Shown one piece after another: positions 25,387 through 38,325 of a DNA stretch of 64,000 nucleotides. Under the pieces are notes generated by a model. It had not been told where the DNA came from. It searched no databases and was given only the letters and a program-made list of their open reading frames with translations. How positions within the stretch are numbered: position 1 is the first letter of the stretch; each line of letters begins with the position of its first letter. The DNA comes from Loxodes magnus (Eukaryota > Ciliophora > Karyorelictea > Loxodida > Loxodidae), in the NCBI GenBank assembly GCA_946699065.1, contig CAMPDV010000012.1:1116001-1180000 (forward strand). Reading direction: 5' to 3'. The position numbers and the translations under genes were made by a program.

Positions 25387-28300
25387 TTACACTATTATCA
25401 TTTTCTTTGTTCTAATTGGCAAACTATCAGAAGATAAATTTAAATACCTTAACTAAAACAATGACTTCATTCTTTATTTTCAGCATATTTTTTTTATTAA
25501 TCCGAAGCTTTTGAAAAGCTATTTAGAGAGTCTTTTTCACTCTAATTTTTGGAAATTAGTTTTTTTGTGATTGTAAATTTGATATATCTTGTAGTCTCTA
25601 TTAGATAATTATCGAAATCACTTTGTTTTTTTAAACTTCAAACTTATAATAAAAAATTATATAAATAAGACCATTAGAAAATATAAAAGGATCTTAATTT
25701 CTTAGAAGATAAAGAAAGTGCTTTAGTAATCAATCTTAATCAAGATTCTCAGATATTAAGTCACTAAATTAGAAATAAGCATCTATGATATTCTACTAAT
25801 TTATAATTAACCTAGATATAGCAAAAATGATATAGCGAATAATTCTATTTACCAAATAGAGAGATTAAGACATAAATATTAGGATGTAGCTAATTTAAAT
25901 AAAGCTAGCTTAAATTTAATTTATCATATCTATTCCTATTAATATCCTAAGAATGCGATTCTCCAGATACTATCTATAAATTTATTAGTATCGTTTACAA
26001 GTAAAAATCACTAAAAGAAAGTAAAACAAATAAATAAATTGAAAATCAAAGCGATAATTAAAAGCTAACTTAAATAGCGCCTAATAAATTTTTCAGTCAT
26101 CTATATTTTTAAAATTATGAAAATTATTAAATTCTTATAATCTCATTTAAAATTATAAAATTAAGAAAAAGATTGTAGCATCTATTTAAATATCAGTGTT
26201 TAATTATCTAATTTTAACTAGAGCTTCTAATAAATTTCATATCAAAAGAAATATTTTAAATAATTATAATTTTCTTTAAAAAATGAATAGAAGTTAAGAG
26301 AAATAGCTAAAAAATTTATAATTAAAATAACCCTTATGGATTAGATACAAATAATACAGTTATATTTAAGTGTTGGACTATATATACAATTACCTTGTTT
26401 CTATTTGCATTTATAATATTTTATAAGTTGTTTTATTAAATATAATGCTTAATATACAGGATAATCATTTTGGATGCAAAAGAAAAAATATACTCTTTTA
26501 ATAGTACTCTTATAAACCAGATGATAAATAGATATTTAGGGAATTTTAAAATAATGACTAAAGAAGTATGTATTTATAGTAGCTACTCTATTTTAAATCT
26601 TTTCGTGAAATAATTTTAATAAAGTTGCTTATAAAATATTAAATATGCAATATTTCCTTCCTGAATTTACCAGTCTTTATATACATAGATATAAGAAAAT
26701 ACAAATATGTGTATTAGATTAAATATAACTTTTTATTACCTAATAAACTCTATTAGCAGGCTATATTTTACAAATTAATGAAGAAAATAGTTGATTAAAA
26801 GGTAATTATTAGATTAAGAATCAAAGCTTATAGATATTTTAAATCAGCGATAAATGTTGCAAATTAAAAAAATAGAAGAAGCGCTAATAAAAGCATTAGA
26901 GTTTGGTATCTTACATCTCGATTGTATATTATTATACTTATTTTTTAACTTTACTTTTAGATTTACTTTTAAGATATAGCAAAATAGTGTTATTTTTAGT
27001 TTAAAATTTATTTCATCTATGATGGATCTACTTATTAATTCTTGATTAAGATTATATTTCTAGTTAAGAAATTAATTAGAAATAAATTTGAAATATAGAG
27101 AAATCCCTATATTTTTCTTCTTGAATAGAAGCTAAAAAATAAAATAGCATAAAATAAAGCATATCAATCTTAGGGGCTATAATTATAACTTTCTTATATT
27201 TGTGATAAGCTTAAATATTAATTAAAATGCTTATAATCATATGATTTATCTAACTAGGTATCTTTTCCTATCTTATGTGTTATTTTTCTTTTTTAAGTCT
27301 ATTCATATGCTAGAAAATTTATAATATACTGATTTTTTGCAGGACTTATTTAAACTCTCTTAAGAAAACTCCATTCATAAATTACTTCGATCTTAATTAA
27401 AGAATTTTAGGATAATCAGTTTTGTTATAATTTAAGCAATACTAATTGAAGAAAAAGAAAAAGTATCTTTACTTAGAAATCTTGCTTAGTTATTCATTAG
27501 GATTTATAAGAGGCTTTATTCATCACTACTAGCAGTTGTTTTCTTCTTTAAAATCAATAGAAATGGAAGGATTCAGAAGTAAAAGCAAAGATTAGTATTA
27601 TAGTATCTTTGAATTGGCCTTTATTTTTCACTTTTATCAACTCAAGGGTTTCATGGCCTTAGCGCATTAAAATTTCTGGAAATAAATTTCTAATTTAGCT
27701 CAATTTTCAAGTTTTTAAATATAATAATTAATTAAATTTTACAACTATTATGCATATCATAGAGACAAACACTTCAATGATATAACTACAATATGAAAGT
27801 AATATTGAAGGCTTTGTACTCCTCTCAGATATTAAAAGAATACCTAAATTCAAACTCTTTAGCAATAATTTAATGAGGATAGTGAATTTTATTAAAATAG
27901 CACATTCGGTTTCCTTAAATTTAAGTTAATAATTAAGAAAATAAATGGGTAAATAGATCTTCTATAACTGTACAATTCTTTTTTAAATTAGATTATATAC
28001 TTCTATCGAAACTGCTTATATTGAGATTTATTAAAAAATGCCAAGTATTCTTAAAATGCGTGATTAAAGTTATAAAATGGATTGCATTTTGGCGGGAACT
28101 AAGCATTTATGATAGCTGTTCCATCTTAAGAACTTATCTAAGTGTTTATGAATTAAACCTCTAATTCATAATTATAAAATTAATAGACTTAAATTAACCT
28201 TTCAAGTGATAATGCTGCATTTAATTAACAACTTTAACTTATTACAATTATCTTAAGCTATTTTATAAAGTTGCTACAGTTATGAATTATACCTAATATT

Positions 28301-28695
28301 TGGTTATTAACCAAATTTTCTACCTTTTAATATGATTTTTACTTAAAATATTGTATGCATTATCTAAACTCAACCTTCACTTTATTCCCCTAAGAATTGA
28401 AAGAAGCGCTAATTGAAGAAGTTATGGGACAAATATAAGGGTTACTTAAACTAGTTTTTATAATATCTATTAACGATAAATCAATATCTTAATACTTCTG
28501 CCTAGTTATATACTTTGAAGCTTAATTAAAATAATTGAAGGTCTAGTAGCCAACAAATAGATATGATATAGGTAAATATGAAGGATGAAAGTGCTTAAGT
28601 TAGATATAATTGAATTAAAGTATAAAGGTATTTAAATGTTTAATATAGCCGTAAATTATTTATTTTAAAGCTTTCATTTAATTTATATATTTTTA
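25387..28695. other. AT-rich region, no assignable gene
   Basis: About 3.3 kb. Several plus-strand frames stay coding-like over long distances; one of them ends at a TGA at 28586 and includes LHFGGNQAFMIAVPSQEL near 28085. However, competing frames look similar, no start codon can be placed and no domain is recognised. A large unrecognised gene is possible but not supported from sequence alone. Confidence 0.35.
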
Positions 28696-29124
28696 ATGGG
28701 TAGCTGCTGTGGGAACCGTAAGATCTAGTTAACCGAAGATGAGCAATTCATAATTAAGAAGATGAACTAGCAAATCGCAATTAAGAAAACGAATCCCGAG
28801 TTAAGGATTTCTTAGAATAATCTGATGAAGAGGAGAAAAGATTAATAAGGCCAGTAGTAGGGTAAAGAATAAAAGGAAATAAAAATGTAGAAGACTCCTT
28901 TGTGCTTGAAAATCGCAGAACCGAATACTACTGAAAGGTAAAATAAAGACGAAACTTTAAATACATCAATATAGGAAGCAATGACCGGGGTAGGAGGTAA
29001 TACACCAGTAATAATAATAACTTAATAAAGTACTAACAACAAAAGTAGATAGAAAAAACCAAAAAATCTTTTGGATTATGTTAAAGAGAATAAACCTCGA
29101 ACCAAGAAAGAGTTAATAAAATGA
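28696..29124 (+). CDS. Small basic protein with MGSCC lipidation-type N-terminus
   Basis: The ATG at 28696 opens a 142-residue frame ending at a TGA at 29122. It contains no internal TGA and has clearly higher G+C than its flanks. It begins MGSCCGNRKIQLTEDEQF. Gly2 followed by two cysteines is the classic pattern for N-myristoylation plus palmitoylation, so the protein is probably tethered to the cytoplasmic face of a membrane. The remainder is rich in Lys, Gln, Asn and Thr, ending LLDYVKENKPRTKKELIK. No catalytic domain is recognised; an adaptor or membrane-anchored regulatory role is only a guess. Confidence 0.75.
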
Positions 29125-32100
29125 GAGAAATGCATATAACATTTTAGTTTATTTCTAACGGATTTAAATTGCTTTACTTAGTTTCTCCCTTAAAAATCAA
29201 TAAAAGCCAAATTGTTCTGGTTTAGAGTTAATAGTCTCTTATTTTATAAGTGTTATCATACTTAAAGTCAATTGATACTCTAAGACTCCTTAAATTTAAT
29301 TTTATGAAGATTCATTTTTTTTGCTTAAGCTAAAAATAAGAAATTAAATAATATAAATTCATAAAAACCTCCATAAACTTTATCTAATTCTTAATTTATA
29401 GACCAACTGAACAACTTAACTATAATTAAGCTTTATCAGTTTTGATAAATCATAATATTCTCCTTATTTTAGCTCTCTAAAGAAAGTATGACTCAGTTCT
29501 TATAATTTCTAGTCTTTAATCATATTTATTTTATTATTATACTACAAAAATTAAGCAACTCTCATGAGGCGCCTTAGGATAATCCTTTAAGCTTTAATTT
29601 TACTCTGCTAAATAAAAACAACTTTTTAATGCAAAAATCTAAGTATTAAAGGGCCGAAAACATGATTAAAGCTTTCAATTTATTAATAAAAATGACGCTT
29701 AGAAGCTTTTAAAATAGGATTATATTAACCATCACTTTATATCTTTTAATTGAAGTTAAAAATTAAGTGATGGTATTTAAATATTTACCACTAGAATTAA
29801 CTATCTTCTAAGTCTCTAGGCTAAATTTTTAAAAATTTAGAATATTCCTATGAAAATTTGGATTTATTCAAGGATTATACATATCTAAATAAATTTTCCT
29901 ATCTTCATTATATGATAAAAAGTTCTAAGCGAGTATCTTAAAATTATATATGAACTATTGATTTTGGTATTTAAGACCAATAAAGCTGTAATTTAAAAAG
30001 ACTTGGTAATTTAAGAAAGCAATGGATATATTTCTTTTATATAAGCTACTTCTTAAATCTAAACTTTAAATCCTGAAATTGAAGGTTTAATTGAATTAAA
30101 ATTATATTCAACTATAGCAAAAATAAGAGATAATAACTTCTTTAGCTTATGTTCATTTTAACTTTTTAATAATTAACTTATGAAATAGAAAATACTCAAA
30201 GAAGTGAGAAAGAAAGAGAGTAATTAATTTTTTAAAAGAAGATGCAATTACTTGAATCTTTTAAAATGTACAGGCTTTACAAGTTATTTTTACCTTTATG
30301 ATTTAAAGCTAACTATAAAAACCATGAAGAAACATTTAAAGATCTTATGTATAAAACCTTGCTATCCTTTTTAGCTTACCACTTATAATCTCTTAACTTA
30401 AATAGAATAAATAGCACAAAAATATAAACAAAGATGGTAGCTTATTTATAATAACTTTATTCATATCCTAATAGAAAATCTATTATTCACTAGAAAATTC
30501 AAAATAGCCATATAAATAAATTTAAACTAGCTAAAAAATACTTTAAAGGGCTTAATTAATAGGAAGTTATATATAGTTCTAGATTTAGAATCTAATTTGT
30601 ATAATATTTTGATGTGGATAAAAGATATCTAATACTTATTTTATTCCTTTAATTTGGTATCAAAGTCTGACACTAAACATATAACAATCTTAGCAGTCAT
30701 CTTAGTTAAAAATATTTATCGCTAAATTCAAAATAAAGCAAGCTAATTAAGAAAAATTGTAGTGATTTTAAATGAAGAGCATATTTTATAAATAGATAAA
30801 CTAAGGCTATTTTAATTTATTTTGCATATCTAAACCATAAGAAACTATAATGACTATTAGTTTTATTATATTAAGACAGCAAAACTTTAAGTTGGATTGA
30901 TCGTCTTAACTATGAAATTATTTAAGCAAAATATTCGAATTTAGTGTTTTCTTAATTAATGCTAATTATATTCTAAAATCTAAAATAAAGTCTATTTGAT
31001 AAGTATGTATAAGGCAATGTTTTGAGATGATATCTTTGAAAGAATAGTAAGACATCCAAGTTATTAATAAGCTAAAAATTTAAAGGATTTATAACTATAA
31101 AATAGTACAAATAAGCTGATAAATACATTAACTAATTGTAATAATTGAGAGAGTAAATGACTATAATTAGTTTATAAGATGTGAAATACTTCACTGTTTA
31201 AGAAATTAAATTTAAGCTAAAAATCAAATCAAATAAAGATGATTGTAAGCCTTGTCTCTAAGTATTTCTATATAGTTAATTATTAACTAACTTTATAAAC
31301 TTAATCATACATTGAAATAAATATGACTATTGCTTTAAGAATTAACTTAAACACAAGTTTAATAATGGACAACAATATAAGCCAAAGCACTAATTTTTGC
31401 CTAAATATAAATCTTTAGATTTTAGAGATTTGATAGTCGAAGACTTCATATACTTTATGAGATTACATTAAAAGCAAGAATTCTCTGTTTACCCTGTATT
31501 CTTTTTGTATAATATGAGTTAAATAGTAAAGTTTGCTTGTAATTATTTTTTAATTAAGTGGAACAAATTAAAAACTAAAATATAAAAAAGCTTCTTTGAG
31601 AAATCAACACTGAAGCTAGCCCAGTCTTTATTATAAATTTCCAATTAAATGGATAAAAAATAAAATTAAAACCCTACAAGTCAGCTTAAATTATTCTTAG
31701 GATTAAGACCATTTAATTATAAATGAGAATAGCCTTTAATAATATAATCATTAATACCAGAATTAATTAAGTAGAATTTTTAAATCCAAGAAGTGTGTAA
31801 ATTGATCTGAAATAGATAAAGGCACCTAAAAATAAAAAATAGAAGATTTCCATTTAATAATTCAGATAAATCAGTCTTAAAAATTGCAAATAAGTCTACA
31901 TGTCTTAATTTAGAACTGAAGCCTTTTCTTTTAAAAGAACTTGTTTAATTTTAATAGATACTTTGAAAAATAATTTGTTTATATATAATAAATAAGTGCT
32001 AAATCTAAATTCCTAAGTTAAAAGGCTTTAAAGAATTAGCTATGAATTTACTAATAATTATTTCTTTTCCTAACATGATTTATTAGGAAAATCATATCTC

Positions 32101-32415
32101 AGTTAAAAGCCAAGAAAAAGAATGGAGTCACTATACAAGTTCTTATATGCAGATAGTTATTAGGCTAAACTTAAATGATAGCTATTTAATTTTATTACTT
32201 CATTAGCCTTTCTTTTCTAAGTTTATAAAAGGCATAAAAGGAGAGCTACTTTTACTTTAGAGAAGTTTTGGATATTTTCTCTAAGTAACAATAAGATATA
32301 AAAGAACTTTAAGCTATTACAGAAATTGCTTAAATATACGAAATGTTTGATATAATAGTAAGAAAACCTTCACTCTGGAAGTTAATTCTAAATAAAATTT
32401 TATTAAGTAAGTTTC
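29125..32415. other. AT-rich region, no assignable gene
   Basis: About 3.3 kb between two genes. Between roughly 30050 and 32300 all three plus-strand frames look superficially coding once no triplet is an absolute stop. None contains a domain I recognise, and start, stop and splicing cannot be set. I leave it uncalled. Confidence 0.35.
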
Positions 32416-32778
32416 TCACAATTTGTCTGGGACTGAAAAACTATGTCCACATCCACATGTTCCGGTTGCATTTGGATTTTGAAATTTGAATTCTGAGTTT
32501 AGTCCATCTTCCACGTAATCAACTTCTGTTCCAATTACGTAGAGCAAGGCTTTTGAATCAATTCAGACATCCAAGGGAGTTCCTTCGGAATCTTTCAATT
32601 TGATATGTTCAAATCCTTTTGGCTTATCAAGAGCTATATCAAGTTTGTATGAAAGTCCTGAGCATCCCATTTCTTATAAGTGAACTTTGACACCAAGGGC
32701 ATTTTCCTGAGTGCCCTTAATTGTCTAAAGACGCTTGATTGCTTTGTCAGTGAAAGTCATCAACTGTCTAGCAGCCAT
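32416..32778 (-). CDS. ISCA1: IscA/HesB-type iron-sulfur assembly protein
   Basis: A 120-residue minus-strand frame starts at the ATG at 32778 ([17 protein letters not shown]) and stops at the TGA at 32416, the usual length of A-type Fe-S carrier proteins. The three family cysteines are present: Cys39 in EMGCSGLSY, and Cys108 and Cys110 in GTCGCGHSF. The conserved core ([27 protein letters not shown]) is intact. The family receives or carries iron-sulfur clusters, in eukaryotes usually in mitochondria for [4Fe-4S] maturation. Codon 72 (32563-32565) is an in-frame TGA read as Trp in DVWIDSK, where relatives have a hydrophobic residue. The N-terminus is short for a mitochondrial presequence, so an upstream exon is possible. 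Confidence in the family is very high. Confidence 0.95.
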
Positions 32779-34410
32779 CCTTGGATTATATTAAACAAAA
32801 GTTTAAAAAACAAAAACGTTTTCTTTATTCTCTTAAACCTAATAATTCAACACTTCCTTACTAATATTATTTCAAACCCTATGTTTTAAACTACATCGTT
32901 TAACTAAATTCCTAATTCTAGCATCTGCATTTATTAAGAAATAATTCTTCTTTATTATGAACTTTCTAGAAAAAAACAAACATATAGCGTCAAGAGTTAC
33001 TCCTACTCACTTGTCTTCTACTTATTTAGCTTAGTAAATTATATCAAATTTTCTCATTTCCATATCTTTGTTCTTCTTGTATCTTCAATTTGAAGCAAAA
33101 ACAGATAAAATTTGTTCTTAAATTTATTTAGTGGAAGCAAATTAAAAATGATAGAACTTTCTACTAGAATCCAGTTAAAGTCAAAATTTCGTTTGAATTG
33201 CTATAAATCTTTAAGTGGGAAGAAGATAAAAATTAAAAAAAGAAAAAGTTGACTTAACTAAGCAAAAGAGATGAAGCATTTTAAATATCTAATGGATACA
33301 TATCTGAATATTTTATTTTACAATCTTTATTTTATGTCTAATTAATGAGATTAGCTAAATAATTCAAATGAGTAGGTATTAATAATATGTTTACTATATC
33401 AAAAAGAAGATAAATCAATAAATTTTGTCTGTGCTTATTTAAATCAAATGAAAAATAATCTATTTCATTGACGCTTTGTGGGCAAATTATTAGAAATCAA
33501 CTATTTAGCGATTTCATTCTTTTGTTTTATAAAGTGATTATAAATTTTTTGCTATATATCTCATAACTACTATAAATATGTTTAATTTTAAGTTAATTTT
33601 GTATAATTTCTTTAATTTAAAAATAAGGAAAATACCTTTTCTTTAAAGAATATTTGAAGTATCTATTAAAGTTTATTTCATAAAATTTTAAACGTCTAAC
33701 CCATAAAAAATTTAATTTAACTTGAATGCATTTATTTGAATATATTTTAGACTTATTAACCAAATAGATAGGATTTTCTAATCTCTTTATTCCAACTAGT
33801 TTTAGTGATTCCTAATTAATAAAGTAAGCAGCTTTATGACTTAATAAACCTTTTATTAAAGCAATTTTAATTATAATTATAATTATATACAGCTTTTATA
33901 TTTAATAGCTAAAGGTAATGTTACATTAAAAACATTTTCTTTTATCTCGCTTTGAAAGGTCCATTCTATTTCAATAATTGATTCATATCTCTTTATTTTT
34001 ATTGCTAGCTTTAAATTTTAATTTCCTTAATTATATTTTTATAATCTAATTATTAAGCTAGCTTTCTAGAGAGTTTCTAAATAAATTATTTAATTAGATT
34101 TAAGAGAATATGATATTTAATCAAGAGTAAATAGAATTCTTTGAACCATTCTATTTAATATCTCTTTTAGAATCTTATACCTATAAAGACTCTCGTTTGA
34201 TAAATACTAACTTTATACTTTAGAATTAATTATTAATCTAAAATCTTCTTATAATGGTAGCTATTTGAGTTATTTAATCCTATAATTGTATAATATTAGA
34301 TATATATCTAATATTTCTAGTCATTATTTCTTTAATTTATATCATATAAACATTTTATTTTCATTATTAATAGAATGAACTTTAATTAAATTTTATTATA
34401 TATATTTTTT
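32779..34410. other. AT-rich spacer
   Basis: About 1.6 kb with no recognisable gene or repeat. It holds the 5' flank of the IscA-type gene on one side and ends at R1 copy 2. Confidence 0.5.
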
Positions 34411-34917
34411 TAAAACCGCCATAGTTGTTCGAAGGTGAACAACAAGGTCATCTTCATCAGAGGTTGGGGAAGTTAAGTACCCATAATCAACTTTATGTCT
34501 TCCTCTGCTTTGGTTTGGTCTCGAGACATAAGATTCTTAGACCTTCGGCACTGGCTTAGTTTAGATTTAATTCTGGAACGAAAAAGAAATAATATTGCGA
34601 GCTTCATCAGAGGCGGAGAATTTAAGTATCCATAATTGACACATGTCGTCCTCTGTTTTGGTGATGCAATGAGACACAATCCTGCCATGTCTTTGGACCT
34701 CCAACAAGTAGAAAAGATTGCGAGTATTCTTAAATTATATCAGTATTGAACATTTTTATCAGTACTGAATAATTATACCAGTATTGAACAAGGTCTATCA
34801 ATATCTGATAATTTTATCAGTAAGAAACATTCTTGTCAGTATGAAACATTTTTTTTTAAAGAGCTGCGCACCAATGAGAGTGCTAAGCGCTCTATAATCA
34901 AATTTATTTATTTATAA
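34411..34917 (+). repeat. Dispersed repeat R1, copy 2
   Basis: Plus-strand copy of R1. It starts at aaaaccgccatagttgttcg, has the same internal duplicated segment, the degenerate ~20 bp array (34725-34855), the terminal hairpin (34861-34893) and the TTTATTTA tail. It is nearly identical to copy 3 over most of its length. An AT-rich 8-bp flanking match (ttttaaaa) is too simple to call a target duplication. Open frames within it arise from the repeat and are not genes. Confidence 0.85.
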
Positions 34918-35189
34918 AGCTTTTAAAATTACTTTATATATAATTTATAACTTTCTATCAAGTATTTATATCTATTAAAAGAATTAGAATCAAATTAATA
35001 TAATTCCTAAATAGTTAGCTCGTCTTAAAAAATGTTATTAAAGGATTTATCCCTGGATATATAATGTTAGTTATATATTTTGTATAATATACCTTGATTA
35101 CCTTTGATATTAGATATATTAGCTATCAAAATTAAAGCCTTATAATATACTTTCTATTGCAAGTTATTCTAAAAAACCTATTATTAAGG

Positions 35190-35775
35190 TTCTCTTCTAA
35201 AACTGTTCATATCTCCGGGGATTTTAAACCCCTTCAATACATACCTCAAGGAATCGTTCTTTGAGGTTTAAAATAAAAGTTCGGGACTCCCAGTTTTTTT
35301 GGAGTTCTTGCACTCCCTTAAAAGAGCCTCCTTCTAAATACTCTTCCATCCTTTTCTACATAAATTCTTGACAGTTCTCTCCAAATCTCTTCACTGTTTC
35401 TTCTCTGTTTATCCAAATATATCTTGCATCTCTTGTATGTGTGGAATCTTTATTTGCACAGGTAGCACAGCTTGACGATCCTTCTGGGAGGAGTTATCTC
35501 TATTGGTTTTATGTATTCTAGTTCCATTTTATTTTCAGCTAAGGTTTAATGTTAAATTATTTTTCTCCCAAAAGTTTCACTTCGATTTCCTGTTGATTTA
35601 ATTTCTTATTCAATTTAAGATTAACTTTATTTTTCAAAATTTGGGGGTTTAAGAGCCTAAGAAAATTATTATGTTATTAAAGAAGAAGTGGTAGAAGAAG
35701 AATTAGAAGTTTCTGGTTTTCTTTCCTTTTTCTTTGGAGCTGGAAAAAACCCTTCTTGAGATCTTCTGCCATTTT
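35190..35775 (-). mobile_element. Gag/ORF1-like short retroelement copy, broken
   Basis: A GC-richer minus-strand island. Its 5' end near 35773 reads MAEDLKKGF, the signature N-terminus of the zinc-knuckle retroelement family seen at 13.5-14.9, 38.3 and 43.4 kb. A segment around 35345-35475 resembles the middle of a gag-like protein. It is truncated or strongly rearranged: no zinc knuckle is recognisable and several breaks are likely. No target duplication was found. It lies 380 bp upstream of the first GST gene. Confidence 0.5.
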
Positions 35776-36156
35776 TTATAGATATATCCGTATTAAATCT
35801 TTAAGTCTTTCAATTGAAATTATATCTAGTACCTATATAATTTTATAGATCTATATTTAAAAGCTAAATCTAACTTGAAATTCCTTCAAAGCTACTACTT
35901 TCAGAAACTATGAAATATTGAATGTAAATCATTAGATTATATACACTTTAATGTTCTTTAAATGCATAAGCAAATATTTACATGACATGTTCAAGATACT
36001 TAGAATAAAATTAAAAGGGTATATATTCTAAATAATATTAAGTAAAATACCAGAAATTAAAAGTTTATTTGTTACTCTCATCTGCTTGATATAGCTCCAT
36101 TTATATTTATAATTCGTTAACTAATTTATTAACTTCTTTTATTCGTTTTTATATAA

Positions 36157-36852
36157 ATGGCACAGTCAAATCAACTTACTCTCTATTCTCATCCAGGGTC
36201 TCCTTATGTAAGAGCTATTCTCTCGCTGCTCTATGATGCTGATATTCAATTTACTGAATAATTCGTGGACATCATGAAGGGTGAGTAGAATACTGAGGAG
36301 TATAAAGCTATCAATCCTTTCTGTAAAGTTCCTGCTATCAAGGATGGAAACTTTGCACTATATGAAAGTACTGCTATTCTACGTTATATTTGTAGAAGCA
36401 GAGGACTAACCAAATACTATCCTGAAAATGATTTCGCTAAAGCAGCTGCCGTAGATAGGTTGTTCGGACTTTCACCATAAAGTTTCGAATAAACTGTTGG
36501 AAAAGTAGTTTATCTAAGACTTTTCGCACCATTAAGAGGAATAACAGTAAATGAAGAAGAGGTCTAGAAGTTAATGTAAGAAGGATCTTCTAATATCTAA
36601 AAGTTCGAAACTTTACTAACAAGTTCTTTTATAGCTGGTGAAGAACTTACTATTGCTGATATGTACTTATTCGCTGTTTTGTCTCAGCCTGTATTGCTTA
36701 TTTCTTTAGATTTAGCACCTTTCCCAAAATTAAAGGCCTGGTATGAACGAGTAGCAGTTTGCAAAGGACCAGCAAAAGGACTAGAGAGATTCAAGGAAGC
36801 AATTGCTGCTTTCTAGGCTTCTTAGTAGGCATAGCAGGCTTCAAAATAATGA
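36157..36852 (+). CDS. Glutathione S-transferase, theta/phi-like (GST copy 1)
   Basis: A 231-residue cytosolic-type GST. It has the thioredoxin-fold N-terminal domain (LTLYSHPGSPYVRAI), a glutathione-site cis-proline segment (KVPAIKDG) and the ESTAILRYI motif binding the glutamyl moiety (around residues 70-78). An all-helical C-terminal domain follows, with the N-capping/hydrophobic staple region SFIAGEELTIADMYLF. It conjugates glutathione to electrophiles or reduces peroxides. The position-15 Ser in PGSPYVR is the likely thiolate-activating residue, as in theta and phi classes. TAA/TAG codons read as Gln, there is no internal TGA, and the stop is the TGA at 36850. The Gln/Ala-rich C-terminal tail is unusual. 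This is the first of three paralogues and is about 94% identical to copy 3 by eye. Confidence 0.95.
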
Positions 36853-38311
36853 TAAATGTTAAAATTTAAAACTATTTTAATTAAATTTATATTTTAAATT
36901 AAGATATTAAGGTAAATATTTATAAAGCTTATAGCATTATATTCTTTTAAATTTGCTTTAAATACTTTATAAATTTAAATTTTATTCTTTTTAATTTGCT
37001 CTCAAATATTTTGAGTAATTATCATTTTAAAATGGCAAAACAAGGTTTATAAATTTCAAATGGAATTTTATTCTATTTAAATAAAGAATAATTTCATATA
37101 CTTAACTAGCATTAATTTCTTTTTATACGGAAAAATTGAAACTAGTGCAAAGTGTTATATACTACTTAATAATTTAGATAATAAATGAGGATAATATTTG
37201 TATATAACTATTTCGCTTAACTTAGCTACATACCCTTTATTAAACTCTTGGATCTTGCTTTTTATGATCTAATTATGAAATATATAATATATTCCTTTCA
37301 TAACATGATAAAATTCATATGATTCATTAATTTAAAGGCTTTTAGATTAAGAGAAAGGAAAAAGCTTCATTCAAATTAAAAGATTTCTAGTCTTTAAAGT
37401 ATTATACAATTGGCTAGTTTCTTATCTTCGTCTTCTTTCAAGCATCATGGTACGAATTTATATCTATTTGAAATGTAAATTATGCCTTTCTCTTAGTTTA
37501 TTGTATTAAGTTTACTTTTTGTAGTACAACATCTTTTTAGTTCTAATTTAGTAGTTTAATATAGCTTTCTTATACTTTCCTTTGCTTTTGCTTATTAGAA
37601 AGTAAGACAGAACTGAAAATTACAGAAGTTTAAACTACCAAAGAAGTAGAAAAGTAATTAATGAACTTTTTGAATAATTTTATGCTATTATCAAAGAAGA
37701 AAACCAAAGAGATCTTGGTGGATAACAAATATCAGCATCAACTTCGGTATTTTTATTTCATCAGATTGGAAATAAAAATATAATTATAATTTTAGTCAAG
37801 TTTAAGAATTTAAAAACAAAGAAAGAACATAACAATTTTAGAATTAATGTCCTAATTACTTATTTATCTCTTACTTCCTTGTTATTTTTATTCTATAGCT
37901 CCATAATTACTTTACTCTTATTTTTTGTTAATTATAATCCTTTGCTTTGTCCTATTATGTATTGCTTTAATTAATGATAAGCATAATTTCTAGTAAAAGG
38001 AATTACTAAATAACTATTTCTGGTTTCAATAATGAAAAATATTTGAAAGCAACTCTCTTACTTAAATAGATAATAGTTTCCTACCCTTACTCTTTGTAAG
38101 ATCTTATAGCTTTCGATAATTAATTCCAACAAGAAAATGATAAAATTTGCATAATTTATATAAGAAAAGTAATCCATTTTAACTAGCAGGGATGTTTATT
38201 AAGTTCAATTTATTGATTTAATTCTAAATATGCTTTGTAATCATTATATTAAGTATAGATACTTCACTTAGCGAACTTAAGTAATCTAGGTGTATATTTA
38301 AATTTAGTTCT
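36853..38311. other. AT-rich spacer between GST copy 1 and a retroelement
   Basis: About 1.46 kb, no recognisable gene or repeat. Confidence 0.5.
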
Positions 38312-38325
38312 TTAAATCTTGCTAG

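Noticed and set aside
30050-32300. Large plus-strand gene of about 700 residues
   Set aside because: All three frames looked similarly plausible, with no domain, start or splice pattern to choose between them.
34473-34688. Minus-strand open frame starting MAGLCLIASPKQ, repeated at 39617-39847
   Set aside because: Both copies are the same part of repeat R1, the third copy (near 440-660) is not open in the standard code, and no domain is present.
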